This document shows positions 6,584 through 14,493 of a DNA stretch of 64,000 nucleotides, piece by piece. Each line of letters begins with the position of its first letter. Within the stretch, counting starts at the first letter, position 1. Source of the stretch: Bacillus rhizoplanae (GTDB taxonomy: Bacteria > Bacillota > Bacilli > Bacillales > Bacillaceae_G); NCBI RefSeq assembly GCF_917563915.1, contig NZ_CAKJTI010000006.1:1-64000 (forward strand), in the 5' to 3' direction. The position numbers and the translations under genes are program-made. Below the pieces are notes generated by a model. The model was given only the letters and a program-made list of their open reading frames with translations, made no database searches and was not told where the DNA came from.

Positions 6584-8497
6584 ATGGATCATCATACCTT
6601 AGTTAGATGGTTGGAAGCAGTATTAATCATACTAGCATTAGTTGCAATTTGGTTTTCTGCAAGTAACTTCAGTAGTGTGAAGCGATTTTTAATTGGTCGT
6701 CCTATGCGAACATCAGAGCTTCATGCGCACCATAACAAATTATTTTGGTTGATTGCACTTCCCATTCTCTCAGCGGATTTGTATTCATCAGTTGCATATG
6801 GACCTGAATCAGGAATGACAGAGCTTGCAGGGCTTGGTCCTGATGCTAAATGGATAATTTTACCTATTACAATTTCTACTATCGTTCTTTTAGCAATTTT
6901 GATTGTATCGTATATTATGGGGATTTTGGCATATCCAAACGGCGGAGGAGCATATGCCATTGCAAAAGATAACTTCAAGCCGCGATGGGTTTCTCTTGTT
7001 GCTTCTAGTTCGTTGCTCGTTGATTACGTGTTGACTGTGGCTGTATCTGTATCTGCAGCTATAGAAGCTATTTCATCTGCTTATCCTGTAGTTGCTCCTT
7101 ATGAAACGATTTTGGCCATTTTGTGTGTTATTCTCTTAGTACTTGTGAACTTGCGAGGAGTAGCAGAATCAGCCCGCGTTTTTGCTTGGCCGACATTTGG
7201 TTTTATGATTTGTATGTTAATTTTAATTTTTACCGGCTTTTTTGATGAATTTCGTCACGGCTTTACACAATCAACTACACCGTCCTTTGGAACGGTTCCA
7301 GAAGGATTAACAACTTTATTGATTTTGAAAGCATTCAGCTCAGCTTGTTCGGCGCTTACAGGAATTGAGACAATTTCGAATGCAGTTCCTATTTTTAGAG
7401 AACCGCAGCAAAAAAATGCAATTAGAACTTATATTGCTTTAGGCACGATCACAGCTGTGACGCTGTTAGGGTTTTCGTATCATCTGTATGTGAAGGGAGT
7501 TACGCCAGATCCGCACAACACGATGTTGTCTCAGTTGACTGGCATGTATTTTGGACACGGAATTGTATATCAACTAATTATATGGTTTACGTTTATTGTT
7601 TTGATTTTAGCGGCAAATTCTACATTTACAGGATTTTCTCAGCTTGCTGCGATTGTAGCCGCAGATGGATTTTTGCCTCGAAGTTTGACAAATCGCGGAG
7701 ACCGTTTAGGGTATTCAAACGGAATTATTGTGTTAGCATCATTGGCATGTATTTTGATTATCTCGTTTCACGCGCATACGAATGCTTTAATTCCATTGTA
7801 TGCGATCGGTGTTTTCCTTTCATTTACAGTAGCGCAAATTGGTTTGATGCGCCGCTGGAAACGAGTTAAAGGACCACATTGGAAAATTAAGCTTACGATT
7901 AATACAGTTGGTGCTGTTATCACATCAATAGTTGCTGTTATTTTCGCTGTTACAAAGTTTACAGGCGGCGCTTGGGTTGTATTAGTTGTATTGCCTATTA
8001 TCATTTTTATTTCAATGGCTATTCACAAGCATTATGAAGATATTGCAAAAGAACTGCGCATTGATACGCAAAGCATACGTCCGGAAGCAAGCAAGATAGT
8101 CACTCTTGTTTTAGTGTCAGGCGTTCATCGTGTTGTGAACAATACGATTTCCTTTGCGAAAAGCTTAGATGTTGATCCGATTGCTGTATACGTTGGTTTC
8201 GATGAGCAATCTATAGATAAAATGGAGAAGAGGTGGAAAGAGTGGGGAACTCCTTGTAGGCTGGTAGTTCTTCGTAGTAAATATCGCTCTATTCTTGAAC
8301 CGCTGAATCGTCTTATTAAAACAATAGAGGCGAAACAAGAAAATGGGGGACATATCCATATTATTATCCCGCAGTTTATTCCACACAAATGGTGGCATCA
8401 TGTATTACATAACCAGAGTGCACTTCTTTTAAGAATGTGGTTTATTCGTCATAAAGATATCGTGATTACAACGGTTCCATATCATTTGCATAAATAA
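6584..8497 (+). CDS. KimA-like APC/KUP-type potassium transporter
   Basis: This 637-residue membrane protein of the amino acid-polyamine-organocation superfamily resembles B. subtilis KimA (about 607 residues). Shared segments are SVKRFLIGRPM, YPNGGGAYAIAKDN, LLVDYVLTVAVS, KAFSSACSALTGIE and RGDRLGYSNGI. It has an extra N-terminal helix (residues 10-26), about 12 core helices and a cytosolic C-terminal domain from about 505. KimA imports K+ with protons and is inhibited by c-di-AMP. Substrate and control of this copy are inferred. The start has a good SD (AGAAGGAG). It is monocistronic, with its own structured leader and terminator. Confidence 0.85.
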   Translation: MDHHTLVRWLEAVLIILALVAIWFSASNFSSVKRFLIGRPMRTSELHAHHNKLFWLIALPILSADLYSSVAYGPESGMTELAGLGPDAKWIILPITISTIVLLAILIVSYIMGILAYPNGGGAYAIAKDNFKPRWVSLVASSSLLVDYVLTVAVSVSAAIEAISSAYPVVAPYETILAILCVILLVLVNLRGVAESARVFAWPTFGFMICMLILIFTGFFDEFRHGFTQSTTPSFGTVPEGLTTLLILKAFSSACSALTGIETISNAVPIFREPQQKNAIRTYIALGTITAVTLLGFSYHLYVKGVTPDPHNTMLSQLTGMYFGHGIVYQLIIWFTFIVLILAANSTFTGFSQLAAIVAADGFLPRSLTNRGDRLGYSNGIIVLASLACILIISFHAHTNALIPLYAIGVFLSFTVAQIGLMRRWKRVKGPHWKIKLTINTVGAVITSIVAVIFAVTKFTGGAWVVLVVLPIIIFISMAIHKHYEDIAKELRIDTQSIRPEASKIVTLVLVSGVHRVVNNTISFAKSLDVDPIAVYVGFDEQSIDKMEKRWKEWGTPCRLVVLRSKYRSILEPLNRLIKTIEAKQENGGHIHIIIPQFIPHKWWHHVLHNQSALLLRMWFIRHKDIVITTVPYHLHK

Positions 8498-8550
8498 TTC
8501 ATTTTCATTTCGGGTATTTATGAATTTGCTACTGATAATCTGAGTTATAT

Positions 8551-8582
8551 CGCCTGCGTCGTCAATCGACGCGGGCGTTTCT
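8551..8582 (+). terminator. terminator of the KimA-like gene
   Basis: An 11-bp stem CGCCTGCGTCG / CGACGCGGGCG with a 5-nt loop is followed by TTTCTTTT. The rest of 8498-8712 shows no credible gene. Confidence 0.88.
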
Positions 8583-8712
8583 TTTATTGCATGAACGGAA
8601 GTATAGAAGAAGTGAAGTTACATTTATGTAATATAAAGATGGTTCCTTTATATTGGTATCGAGTTGTAGTGAAAGATAAGAGTTGTTCTGTAAACTGCGA
8701 CGTAATAAGTAA

Positions 8713-8741
8713 TTGCTTCCAAAACGAAGATATCGTATAAT
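8713..8741 (+). promoter_or_regulatory. tRNA-Arg promoter
   Basis: TTGCTT (8713-8718), 17 nt, TATAAT (8736-8741) form a sigma-A promoter ending 82 bp before the tRNA. Confidence 0.7.
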
Positions 8742-8822
8742 AAACATTACGCAAGGCGGTGTGAAAGTGTCTCTTGCGATTGTAAGCATGAGGGAAATCC
8801 TTGATGCTATTATATATTTCAT

Positions 8823-8898
8823 GCGCCCATAGCTCAGTTGGATAGAGCGGTGGTTTCCGGTACCACGTCTGTCGGGGGTTCGAATCCCTCTGGGCGCG
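8823..8898 (+). tRNA. tRNA-Arg (anticodon CCG)
   Basis: The 76-nt cloverleaf has acceptor GCGCCCA/TGGGCGC, D stem GCTC/GAGC, anticodon stem GTGGT/ACCAC with loop TTCCGGT (anticodon CCG, codon CGG), T arm with GGTTCGAAT and discriminator G. CCA is not encoded. Its 3' half is the insertion site of the integrative element: the last 44 bases are part of a direct repeat, so the tRNA stays intact after integration. Confidence 0.95.
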
Positions 8899-8899
8899 T
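8855..8899. repeat. left attachment site (attL core)
   Basis: The 45-bp segment, from TTCCGGTACC in the anticodon loop through the tRNA end plus one base, is repeated exactly at 24024-24068. Upstream the two copies diverge at once (TGGT versus AGTA). Confidence 0.93.
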
Positions 8900-9013
8900 T
8901 CTAGATGATATGACAGCGTTATATCAACGTCTTGATACGAAATTTACCGGAAGAACGTCTCTCCTCGATTGATGAATAGACACGGTGATAAGTAAACGGG
9001 AAGACATTTTCGT

Positions 9014-9034
9014 TAGGTTATCCGTCTATACAAA
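9014..9034 (+). promoter_or_regulatory. candidate left arm-type integrase site
   Basis: TAGGTTATC-CGTCTATACAAA recurs near the right end at 23943-23962 as TAGGTTCA-CGTCTATACAAA, in the same orientation. Short direct repeats just inside both ends suit arm-type sites of a tyrosine integrase. This is inference from position and identity. Confidence 0.45.
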
Positions 9035-9078
9035 TCGCGGAGTAACGAATCACTCGAATAATATATCGTTAAACGAAA

Positions 9079-9106
9079 CCTCTCGTGTAAAAACGGGAGG
9101 TTTTTT
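9079..9106 (+). terminator. terminator hairpin that also holds the integrase SD
   Basis: The 7-bp stem CCTCTCG / CGGGAGG with an 8-nt loop is followed by six T. The 3' arm GGGAGG (9095-9100) is also the only SD for the integrase TTG at 9110, spaced 9 nt. Folding would both stop transcripts coming from tRNA-Arg and hide the integrase ribosome site. Confidence 0.75.
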
Positions 9107-9109
9107 ATT

Positions 9110-10078
9110 TTGCGAAAAAGAGGAATTGTTAAACGCCGAGAAGTCGATTTGCGTAATAAGTTATCTGAAGGTATCACGGTGAATGAAGCGCTTGAAATTG
9201 TTATGCGGATTTATGAGTCGGAAGGGTACCGCGAAAGAACGGTAAGAGACTACCGTAAATTTTGGGCGCAATTTACCGACATTATTAAGCGGGAGTATAT
9301 CGAAAAAGTTACAACAGAGGATATTCGCAAATATGTACATCACTTGTTGCATACGCGAGATTTATCGGCTGTAACGGTTAACATTCGATTGTCAGCGGTA
9401 CGTGCAATATTTAACCGGCTGTACAGCGAGGAGATTATCGAAGTTAATCCAGTCGAAAAGGTTCGCAAGCTGCGGACGGATCAACAACGTATTTTTACGC
9501 TCACAGACGATCAGATTAGACGCTTATTCGCGATGATAGATAAAGATACATTTACGGGATATAGAGATTACTGCGCCTTCCTACTGGCGCTTAAATGCGG
9601 GTTACGCTCCAATGAGCTCCATTCCCTCGAAACTAAAGACGTGGATTTAGATAACGGAGTCATTTTATTACCTGGCGCAAAGAACAAGAACCGCAAGACG
9701 CGCATGGTTCCGATGTCTAAGAAAGTCGCCCAGGAACTTGCTCAACTTATTGCGGAAACTCGGGAATATTTCGGATCCCAGGTGACCCATGTATTTACGA
9801 ATCAATTCGGTGAGCCAATGAAGCACGAACTGCTACGTAAACGGGTCGATTCATACGCAAGGAAGGCGGGTTTAAAAGGCGAGTGTCGAGCTTCCTTACA
9901 TTCGCTTCGGCACACGTTCGCTACAAACTTCTTAAAGAATGGCGGCAACATACGTACACTCATGTCGATTCTAGGACACAGCGACTTATCAACGACGCAG
10001 ATTTACTTGAACTACACCGATGAGCAAGTCGTTGAGCAGTATCGAGAAGTTAGCGAAAAAGACACGTTAGACGTTTAG
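9110..10078 (+). CDS. int: tyrosine recombinase / integrase of the element
   Basis: The 322-residue protein has a SAM-like N-terminal DNA-binding domain (about 23-110) and a C-terminal catalytic domain. Catalytic residues are readable: Arg166 in CGLRSNEL, His264-Ser-Leu-Arg267, His290 in LGHSDLSTT and nucleophile Tyr299. It should catalyse site-specific insertion into and excision from the tRNA-Arg 3' end. It begins with TTG, its SD being embedded in the preceding terminator. The gene reads away from the tRNA, so a transcript from the tRNA promoter that passes the terminator would express it. Confidence 0.95.
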   Translation: MRKRGIVKRREVDLRNKLSEGITVNEALEIVMRIYESEGYRERTVRDYRKFWAQFTDIIKREYIEKVTTEDIRKYVHHLLHTRDLSAVTVNIRLSAVRAIFNRLYSEEIIEVNPVEKVRKLRTDQQRIFTLTDDQIRRLFAMIDKDTFTGYRDYCAFLLALKCGLRSNELHSLETKDVDLDNGVILLPGAKNKNRKTRMVPMSKKVAQELAQLIAETREYFGSQVTHVFTNQFGEPMKHELLRKRVDSYARKAGLKGECRASLHSLRHTFATNFLKNGGNIRTLMSILGHSDLSTTQIYLNYTDEQVVEQYREVSEKDTLDV

Positions 10079-10224
10079 AGGAGAAACAGACATAAAAAAA
10101 GAGCGCCTGCAAAAGCAAGCACCCTAACCCTAAATCAATTATATTCAAAAAAAGCGTGGGAAGCAACGCTTATTTGAGTATGGGCTTGTAAGCAAATGTG
10201 CGCTCCAAAAAGGGAGACGGAGCC

Positions 10225-11001
10225 ATGCAATATCTGCGTGAATATAAAACGTTTGAATCAGTCGAACAGTTAAACGCGGCTGTTCGTGGGCATCTTTACG
10301 CTCATAATTTTGAATTAAATGATACAGATAAGAACATTCTAAAGTTAATCGGTCGCTATACCGTTAAGTACCTCGGTGCAGCGCATTTGAAGGCGGCAAC
10401 TATCGCTGAGGCTATCGATCGGAGCGAGAAGACCGTGCGCCGTTCGCTGAATAAGCTGCAGTCGCTAGGCATCATTCGTAAAGTACGCACGACACGTCAC
10501 ATTATGGGCGGCTACGGTGCGAATATAATCGTGATAAATATGTTTGACCAGTCGCCAGTGTCCAGTCGTGAGGATGCTGATAAACCACGCCAGGCAAGTG
10601 CTGAGCCGGCGAAATCTTCTATCGAAACAATTACCCTTCAAAGCAAAAATAATAAATCACATAAAGAAACGGTAATGCCGGCCGATTGCTTGCGTCGTTC
10701 TATGCCGAGCGCTATTTTTAACGCTATGAGTCCGTACTTTAATGCCGATGGGCTATACAAAGCATACGGTATGCTCTTACGTGCCAAAGCGAGCGTCGAT
10801 CGTAACATTATGGTCGAGGACTACGAGAACGAGTTCGTTGATGCGTTCAAGGCGGTAGTCTACGCGTTGAAGCGAGGTCGAGTGCGGAAGCTGAACGGAT
10901 GCTTATTCGCTGCATTCCGCCAGGTGACGATAGAGATTAAACGTAAGCTGACGATGAAGGATAGCCCGCTGTTTTATGATTGGTTGCACGAGAACTATTA
11001 G
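10225..11001 (+). CDS. HTH-domain protein, possible replication or regulatory protein
   Basis: The roughly 258-residue protein has a winged-helix-like HTH (about residues 50-95: ATIAEAIDRSEKTVRRSLNKL, then GIIRKVRTTR), a polar linker with many Ser and Lys, and a helical C-terminus. This shape is common in plasmid or phage replication initiators and in element-specific regulators. The family is not firmly recognised. The start ATG at 10225 is preferred over GTG at 10198 because AGGGAG lies just upstream. Confidence 0.7.
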   Translation: MQYLREYKTFESVEQLNAAVRGHLYAHNFELNDTDKNILKLIGRYTVKYLGAAHLKAATIAEAIDRSEKTVRRSLNKLQSLGIIRKVRTTRHIMGGYGANIIVINMFDQSPVSSREDADKPRQASAEPAKSSIETITLQSKNNKSHKETVMPADCLRRSMPSAIFNAMSPYFNADGLYKAYGMLLRAKASVDRNIMVEDYENEFVDAFKAVVYALKRGRVRKLNGCLFAAFRQVTIEIKRKLTMKDSPLFYDWLHENY

Positions 11002-11026
11002 AAGGTTATATAAAGGTATTCGTCTA

Positions 11027-11458
11027 TTAGGGATGTTTTATTAATCGTAGCGGGAGTCCCTTTCTCCAATCTTTACCTTGCTCCACCATTCTTTGTGCTT
11101 TTGTACTATATTCGGGCATATATTTCGGCGGGTATTCAAATCCCATGGATATTAAGTTACGTACATTGTATCTAATATTAAAGATTGGTTTTAACGCCTC
11201 TATAAAATCTCTTTCAAGACGCTTTCTAGTATGCACCTGTTCGAGTATATAACGAAAGTAGTTGTAATGATGGCTTATACCTGCGTCATCTATTATAAAA
11301 TGACGTGTACAACAGGACTGAAGGTGACCTTCACCTACATAAACAATTTGATCTTTTGAGTTATAAATAAGATATAGGCCACGCATTCCGTTAAGTAGAA
11401 TTTTTTTGTAATTTCCGTTCTGTATATCTTTAAGCGTAATTTCATTGTATACACGCAC
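11027..11458 (-). CDS. GIY-YIG domain protein
   Basis: The 143-residue protein has a GIY-YIG nuclease-like core: GLYLIYNSKDQIVYVGEG carries the GLY and YVG elements, a His/Arg helix follows (HFIIDDAGISHHYNYFRY), and FIEALKPIFN resembles the Glu/Pro-Asn end of the domain. It may be a homing-type or element-maintenance endonuclease, which is inference. A GTG start at 11458 fits the SD GGAGG at 8 nt better than the TTG at 11473, which overlaps that SD. It points against its neighbours and seems to be a separate unit. Confidence 0.7.
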   Translation of the reverse strand: MRVYNEITLKDIQNGNYKKILLNGMRGLYLIYNSKDQIVYVGEGHLQSCCTRHFIIDDAGISHHYNYFRYILEQVHTRKRLERDFIEALKPIFNIRYNVRNLISMGFEYPPKYMPEYSTKAQRMVEQGKDWRKGLPLRLIKHP

Positions 11459-11562
11459 TTTAGTATCCTCCAACCGGTATGTATATATTTATCTCATATC
11501 TTTGACACTTCATGTGCGTTATAGACGTACTGGTATTTTAATGAATGTCCCTGTTTGTGGTA

Positions 11563-11769
11563 TTATCTTGTATAGATTTTTTGTATATGAAATGATTTGA
11601 TATGACGTGTAAATATGATGGTTCCGTCAATTTTTATGTAGTCAATATTTCTATCGGCGATGTCCCTCGTTAATTTATTCCGTAAAACAGGTAAGCTTTC
11701 TTCGCATATAATTTGTTCTAGTTGTCTTTGTGGTAAATGAAACGTCACTAAAAAGTGCTTTAGTTTCAA
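11563..11769 (-). CDS. small unrecognised protein, 68 aa
   Basis: TTG start with a strong SD (GGAGG, about 8 nt). The product is basic (KLKHFLVTFHLPQRQLEQII). No family is recognised and no signal peptide or membrane segment is seen. It stands alone between the GIY-YIG gene and the small genes beyond. Confidence 0.5.
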   Translation of the reverse strand: MKLKHFLVTFHLPQRQLEQIICEESLPVLRNKLTRDIADRNIDYIKIDGTIIFTRHIKSFHIQKIYTR

Positions 11770-11813
11770 GGGAATTTCCTCCTTTTGTTTGATAGATTTG
11801 CTTTCATGATAAC

Positions 11814-11996
11814 TCAGATAAACATCTTCTGTACAAAGGATGTAATTGAAGTTTGGATGCAGAAATTTCGAATTTTAGTGTGCGAAACTTCAAATTTGCA
11901 TAGTGTAAATTGAAATATTCGTATGAGTTCGATAAGCGCTGTTTCGACGGTCGATATGTTATTCGCTTTCTGATAGCGCTTAGTTAATCGGATCAC
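11814..11996 (-). CDS. doubtful small ORF, 60 aa
   Basis: The GTG start overlaps the stop of the 15-codon frame at 11993-12040 as GTGA, a pattern that allows translational coupling. The product is basic with no recognised family. It may be chance. Confidence 0.25.
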   Translation of the reverse strand: MIRLTKRYQKANNISTVETALIELIRIFQFTLCKFEVSHTKIRNFCIQTSITSFVQKMFI

Positions 11997-12040
11997 TCAT
12001 CGGACAACACTACGTCTACTCTTTCGTGTTCCATTTCCAT
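11993..12040 (-). CDS. very short ORF (15 aa) with strong SD
   Basis: The acidic peptide MEMEHERVDVVLSDE follows GGGAGGTGA at ideal spacing, and that SD overlaps the stop of the 59-aa frame upstream. It may be a leader peptide for the next frame or a real microprotein. Confidence 0.35.
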   Translation of the reverse strand: MEMEHERVDVVLSDE

Positions 12041-12045
12041 ATCGT

Positions 12046-12225
12046 TCACCTCCCGTTCATAGCATCGCTTGGGGTTATCGTATCTACACCGAATACTTCC
12101 GAAAATAGAACAAATCCACCGTTAAACTTGCGCTTTTTTCCGATTTTACCAGCCGCGTGGTCCTGACACGAGCGACCGCCGCAAAACTCAGGGTTAAACT
12201 TTTCGGATATGCAGTTCTTATGCAT
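12046..12225 (-). CDS. small Cys-containing protein, 59 aa
   Basis: The product has three cysteines (5, 15 and 20) in a short N-terminal region, EFCGGRSC being the core, followed by a basic patch GKIGKKRKF. It could bind zinc. No SD is obvious at the ATG. The overlapping SD of the next frame supports its stop. The role is unknown. Confidence 0.4.
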   Translation of the reverse strand: MHKNCISEKFNPEFCGGRSCQDHAAGKIGKKRKFNGGFVLFSEVFGVDTITPSDAMNGR

Positions 12226-12246
12226 CGCGGTGTATTAGCGCACAAC

Positions 12247-12275
12247 AAAAAAGACGCCCGGTCAACGAGCGCCTT
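12247..12275 (-). terminator. resolvase terminator
   Basis: On the minus strand GGCGCTCG-TTGA-CCGGGCGTC followed by TTTTTT overlaps the end of the resolvase gene. Confidence 0.75.
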
Positions 12276-12840
12276 CTTCCGCTTTCTGTTTTCGAATATA
12301 ATCGTATAGTGCTGTACGCCCTACGCCTGGCGAACGTTCTAGTATTTCCGCAACCGTGTACTTCTCCGTTTTGTATAAATCGTATGCTGCCTCGAGTTTC
12401 TTCTCGTCTGTTTTCGGACGGCCGCCATTCTTACCGCGAGCTCGTGCTGATTGCAAGCCGCTCTTTGTTCTCTCGCTAATCCATTCACGTTCAAGTTGCG
12501 CCATAACCGCTAGCATACCGAACATAGCACGACCGGTAGCGGTGTTCATATCGATGTTCTCTTTTAGTGATACGAGCACAACGCCCATTTCGTTTAAATC
12601 CTCCGCTATGTTTACGAGGTCTTTCATACTACGTCCTAAACGCGTGAGCTCCGTAATAACTAACGTATCCCCTTCACGCAACTGATCGAGTAGAGCCGCT
12701 AATCCTTCGCGTTCTGCCGTCTTACCCGTTTTCACGTCCGTAAATATCTTATCGACCCCATATCGTTCTAGCTCATCGAGCTGGCGTGTGAGCTCCTGTT
12801 TATCGGTAGACACCCTCGCGTAACCAAACGTTTTGTTCAT
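12262..12840 (-). CDS. serine resolvase/invertase
   Basis: The 192-residue protein has a resolvase N-terminal domain: FGYARVSTDKQELTRQL carries the nucleophile Ser10, and RLGRSMKDL and ERTKSGLQSARARG are typical. A C-terminal HTH follows (KYTVAEILERSPGVGRTALYDYI, with GRP before it). It is of the Tn3-resolvase or Hin/Gin size class. ATG 12840 has the SD AGGGGAGCGG. The upstream DNA carries a set of GTACGAAAA half-sites, so it probably acts there for dimer resolution or inversion and may repress its own promoter. A frame to 12912 extends upstream but lacks an SD. Confidence 0.93.
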   Translation of the reverse strand: MNKTFGYARVSTDKQELTRQLDELERYGVDKIFTDVKTGKTAEREGLAALLDQLREGDTLVITELTRLGRSMKDLVNIAEDLNEMGVVLVSLKENIDMNTATGRAMFGMLAVMAQLEREWISERTKSGLQSARARGKNGGRPKTDEKKLEAAYDLYKTEKYTVAEILERSPGVGRTALYDYIRKQKAEEGAR

Positions 12841-12886
12841 AAATTCCGCTCCCCTTTCACTGGATAAAATATCCTCTATTTGCATT

Positions 12887-12949
12887 GTACGAAAAAGGAT
12901 GATAATAGTCAATATTCGTACATAGATTTTCGTACGGTTTTTCGTACAT
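12887..12949. promoter_or_regulatory. candidate res site / resolvase operator
   Basis: Four copies of the half-site occur: GTACGAAAAA (12887), and TTCGTAC copies at 12915, 12929 and 12941 in inverted orientation. They lie just upstream of the resolvase start, where resolvases of this family bind. Confidence 0.55.
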
Positions 12950-13423
12950 TAATTACGCGTAGAATACGCCGGTTATTATACGTCGGTGTAATCGTACGTT
13001 TACCGAACGTTTTACGTACAGTGTTTATCGCTCATTACCACCTGGTTATCGATAGCATAGCGCAATACACATACGCCCCTTACGCTAGGCACAGCCCATA
13101 CTCTCTAGGTACTATCGATGTGGGCCAGCGATGAGTAACGAGCATGAATGAGTGAGAGACCGAAGGTCGAAGGGTTGTATCGAACATCACGCCGCTTGCA
13201 CTCGCGTGCATACGTATACCACCGCTAAGGTAAGCGAAATACCGCCGGGGGAGGGATCGTGTTCAGACGGTTCGTCAGGCGCCAGGACAATTCGAATACC
13301 ATTTTTAAAACCGAGGGGTCGAAAATTTTCCGTAGTATTTTTTGAAATCGCAGGGTTCATACGTAGGTATTAACCGAACCCCCTCCGAATATATAAAATG
13401 AAGGAAAAAATGGGGGGATTCGC
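12950..13423. other. 470-bp gap without a supported gene
   Basis: Frames here are short, lack SDs and give biased composition. The DNA is rich in TACG/CGTA words and has GC-rich patches (GCCGGGGGAGGG near 13,242). It might hold an origin or transfer site, but no iterons or nic-like site can be named. Confidence 0.4.
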
Positions 13424-13648
13424 ATGTATGAAAAGTTAACCGCTAGAACACGATTACAAGCAATTTTGGAGGAACGAGGCATGAGTGAGAAGGAACTGGC
13501 GATTAAATCCGGAGTGCCCCAGGAGGCTATCGCACGCTTTGACAAGAGTGCTCGTTTGGGAGTATCGCACATCGTACGGGTCGCACGCGCATTAGAGATA
13601 TCAATCGAGGAGTTATTGGATATTAAAACGGGGGAAGCGACTGTTTAA
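13424..13648 (+). CDS. XRE-family HTH regulator, 74 aa
   Basis: The protein is almost wholly a Cro/C1-type HTH: LQAILEERGMSEKELAIKSG, then VPQEAIARFDKSARLGVSHIVRVARALEISIEELLDI. The SD GGGGGG is followed by ATG at 6 nt. It is likely an element-specific repressor. A terminator follows at 13,689. Confidence 0.88.
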   Translation: MYEKLTARTRLQAILEERGMSEKELAIKSGVPQEAIARFDKSARLGVSHIVRVARALEISIEELLDIKTGEATV

Positions 13649-13688
13649 TAATCGTCACCGACAGGGTTACTCGAATTGTTATATACAG

Positions 13689-13713
13689 ACCGCCAGTAAT
13701 GGCGGTTTTTTTT
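13689..13713 (+). terminator. terminator after the XRE gene
   Basis: Stem ACCGCC / GGCGGT with 6-nt loop and eight T. Confidence 0.85.
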
Positions 13714-13801
13714 ATGGTATTTTATCTAAATCATTTGAATATCTATATTTTTTATAGTAGATAGTAATGGGCGTCCATGTCGTCATATACAAGGTAAAAG
13801 A

Positions 13802-13833
13802 GTCGTTGGATTAAATTCCAGCGGCTTTTTTTG
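13802..13833 (+). terminator. second terminator, no gene in front
   Basis: Stem GTCGTTGGA / TCCAGCGGC with a 6-nt loop and T run. No coding frame lies between it and the previous terminator, so it may end a small RNA. Confidence 0.75.
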
Positions 13834-13870
13834 TTTTTCAAGAAATTATCACCGAAGTGTAAAAAATCGA

Positions 13871-13921
13871 AAAGCTACCCTGTATCTAATAGTGTGGGTC
13901 GTAATGACCCGAGCTTTTTAT
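13871..13921 (+). terminator. third terminator-like structure in the XRE leader
   Basis: AAAGCT and AGCTTTTT enclose an inner stem GGGTC-GTAAT-GACCC. It lies in the leader of the next HTH gene, 42 bp before the start, so it may attenuate that gene. Confidence 0.55.
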
Positions 13922-13962
13922 TTGCCATAACATTCATCGAACGCTGAAAGGAGGTGAACTGT

Positions 13963-14202
13963 ATGTATTTAACGTCTAATCAAATTCGCATCGTACGAAA
14001 ACTACACGGGCTTTCACAACGGGAGCTGGCTCGCCTAATCAACGTAGATTCCGGTCTGATCTCGAAAGTAGAAGCCGATAAAGCGTCTGTTTCGACGAAT
14101 CTAAACAAGCGTTTGATTGATGCGCTCGAAATTACGGAGGAGAAACTAGCGCTAGCAATCGAAGTGAGCGAACGATTCAAGGTTCGTACTCCGATCGCTT
14201 AG
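13963..14202 (+). CDS. XRE-family HTH regulator, 79 aa
   Basis: This is a Cro/C1 HTH protein (IRIVRKLHGLSQRELARLIN, then SGLISKVEADKASVSTNLNKRLIDAL). The ATG at 13963 is chosen for its near-perfect SD AAGGAGGTGA. A GTG three codons earlier lies inside that SD. It probably regulates the downstream ATPase operon, which is inference. The following 290 bp (14,203-14,493) hold a small hairpin TTAGCAC/GTGCTAA and no gene. Confidence 0.88.
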   Translation: MYLTSNQIRIVRKLHGLSQRELARLINVDSGLISKVEADKASVSTNLNKRLIDALEITEEKLALAIEVSERFKVRTPIA

Positions 14203-14493
14203 CACAACAAAAGTGCTAAACACACGTCAGAAACCGCGTCATATCAGCGTTTTGAGGCGTTTTTCCTTAAAGAAAGATATTAAAAAGTGCGATAGCAAGA
14301 GCGTAGCGAATTGCCCGGAACGTTAGTGACGGAGGGTCTTTTATCTCAAAGCGACATAGGTTCACTACGTTCACCGTATATCGCAAATATCTATAAAGCT
14401 ACGATATGGTATTTCTTCGGTGGTCTTATCCTTCGATAGAGGCGAAAGATAGCCGATTGCAGTACAAACACAAAACAAAGGGGAGCGATATTA

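Noticed and set aside
12880-13373. Two plus-strand frames after the resolvase promoter
   Set aside because: No SD, start inside the candidate res site, odd composition, no family likeness.
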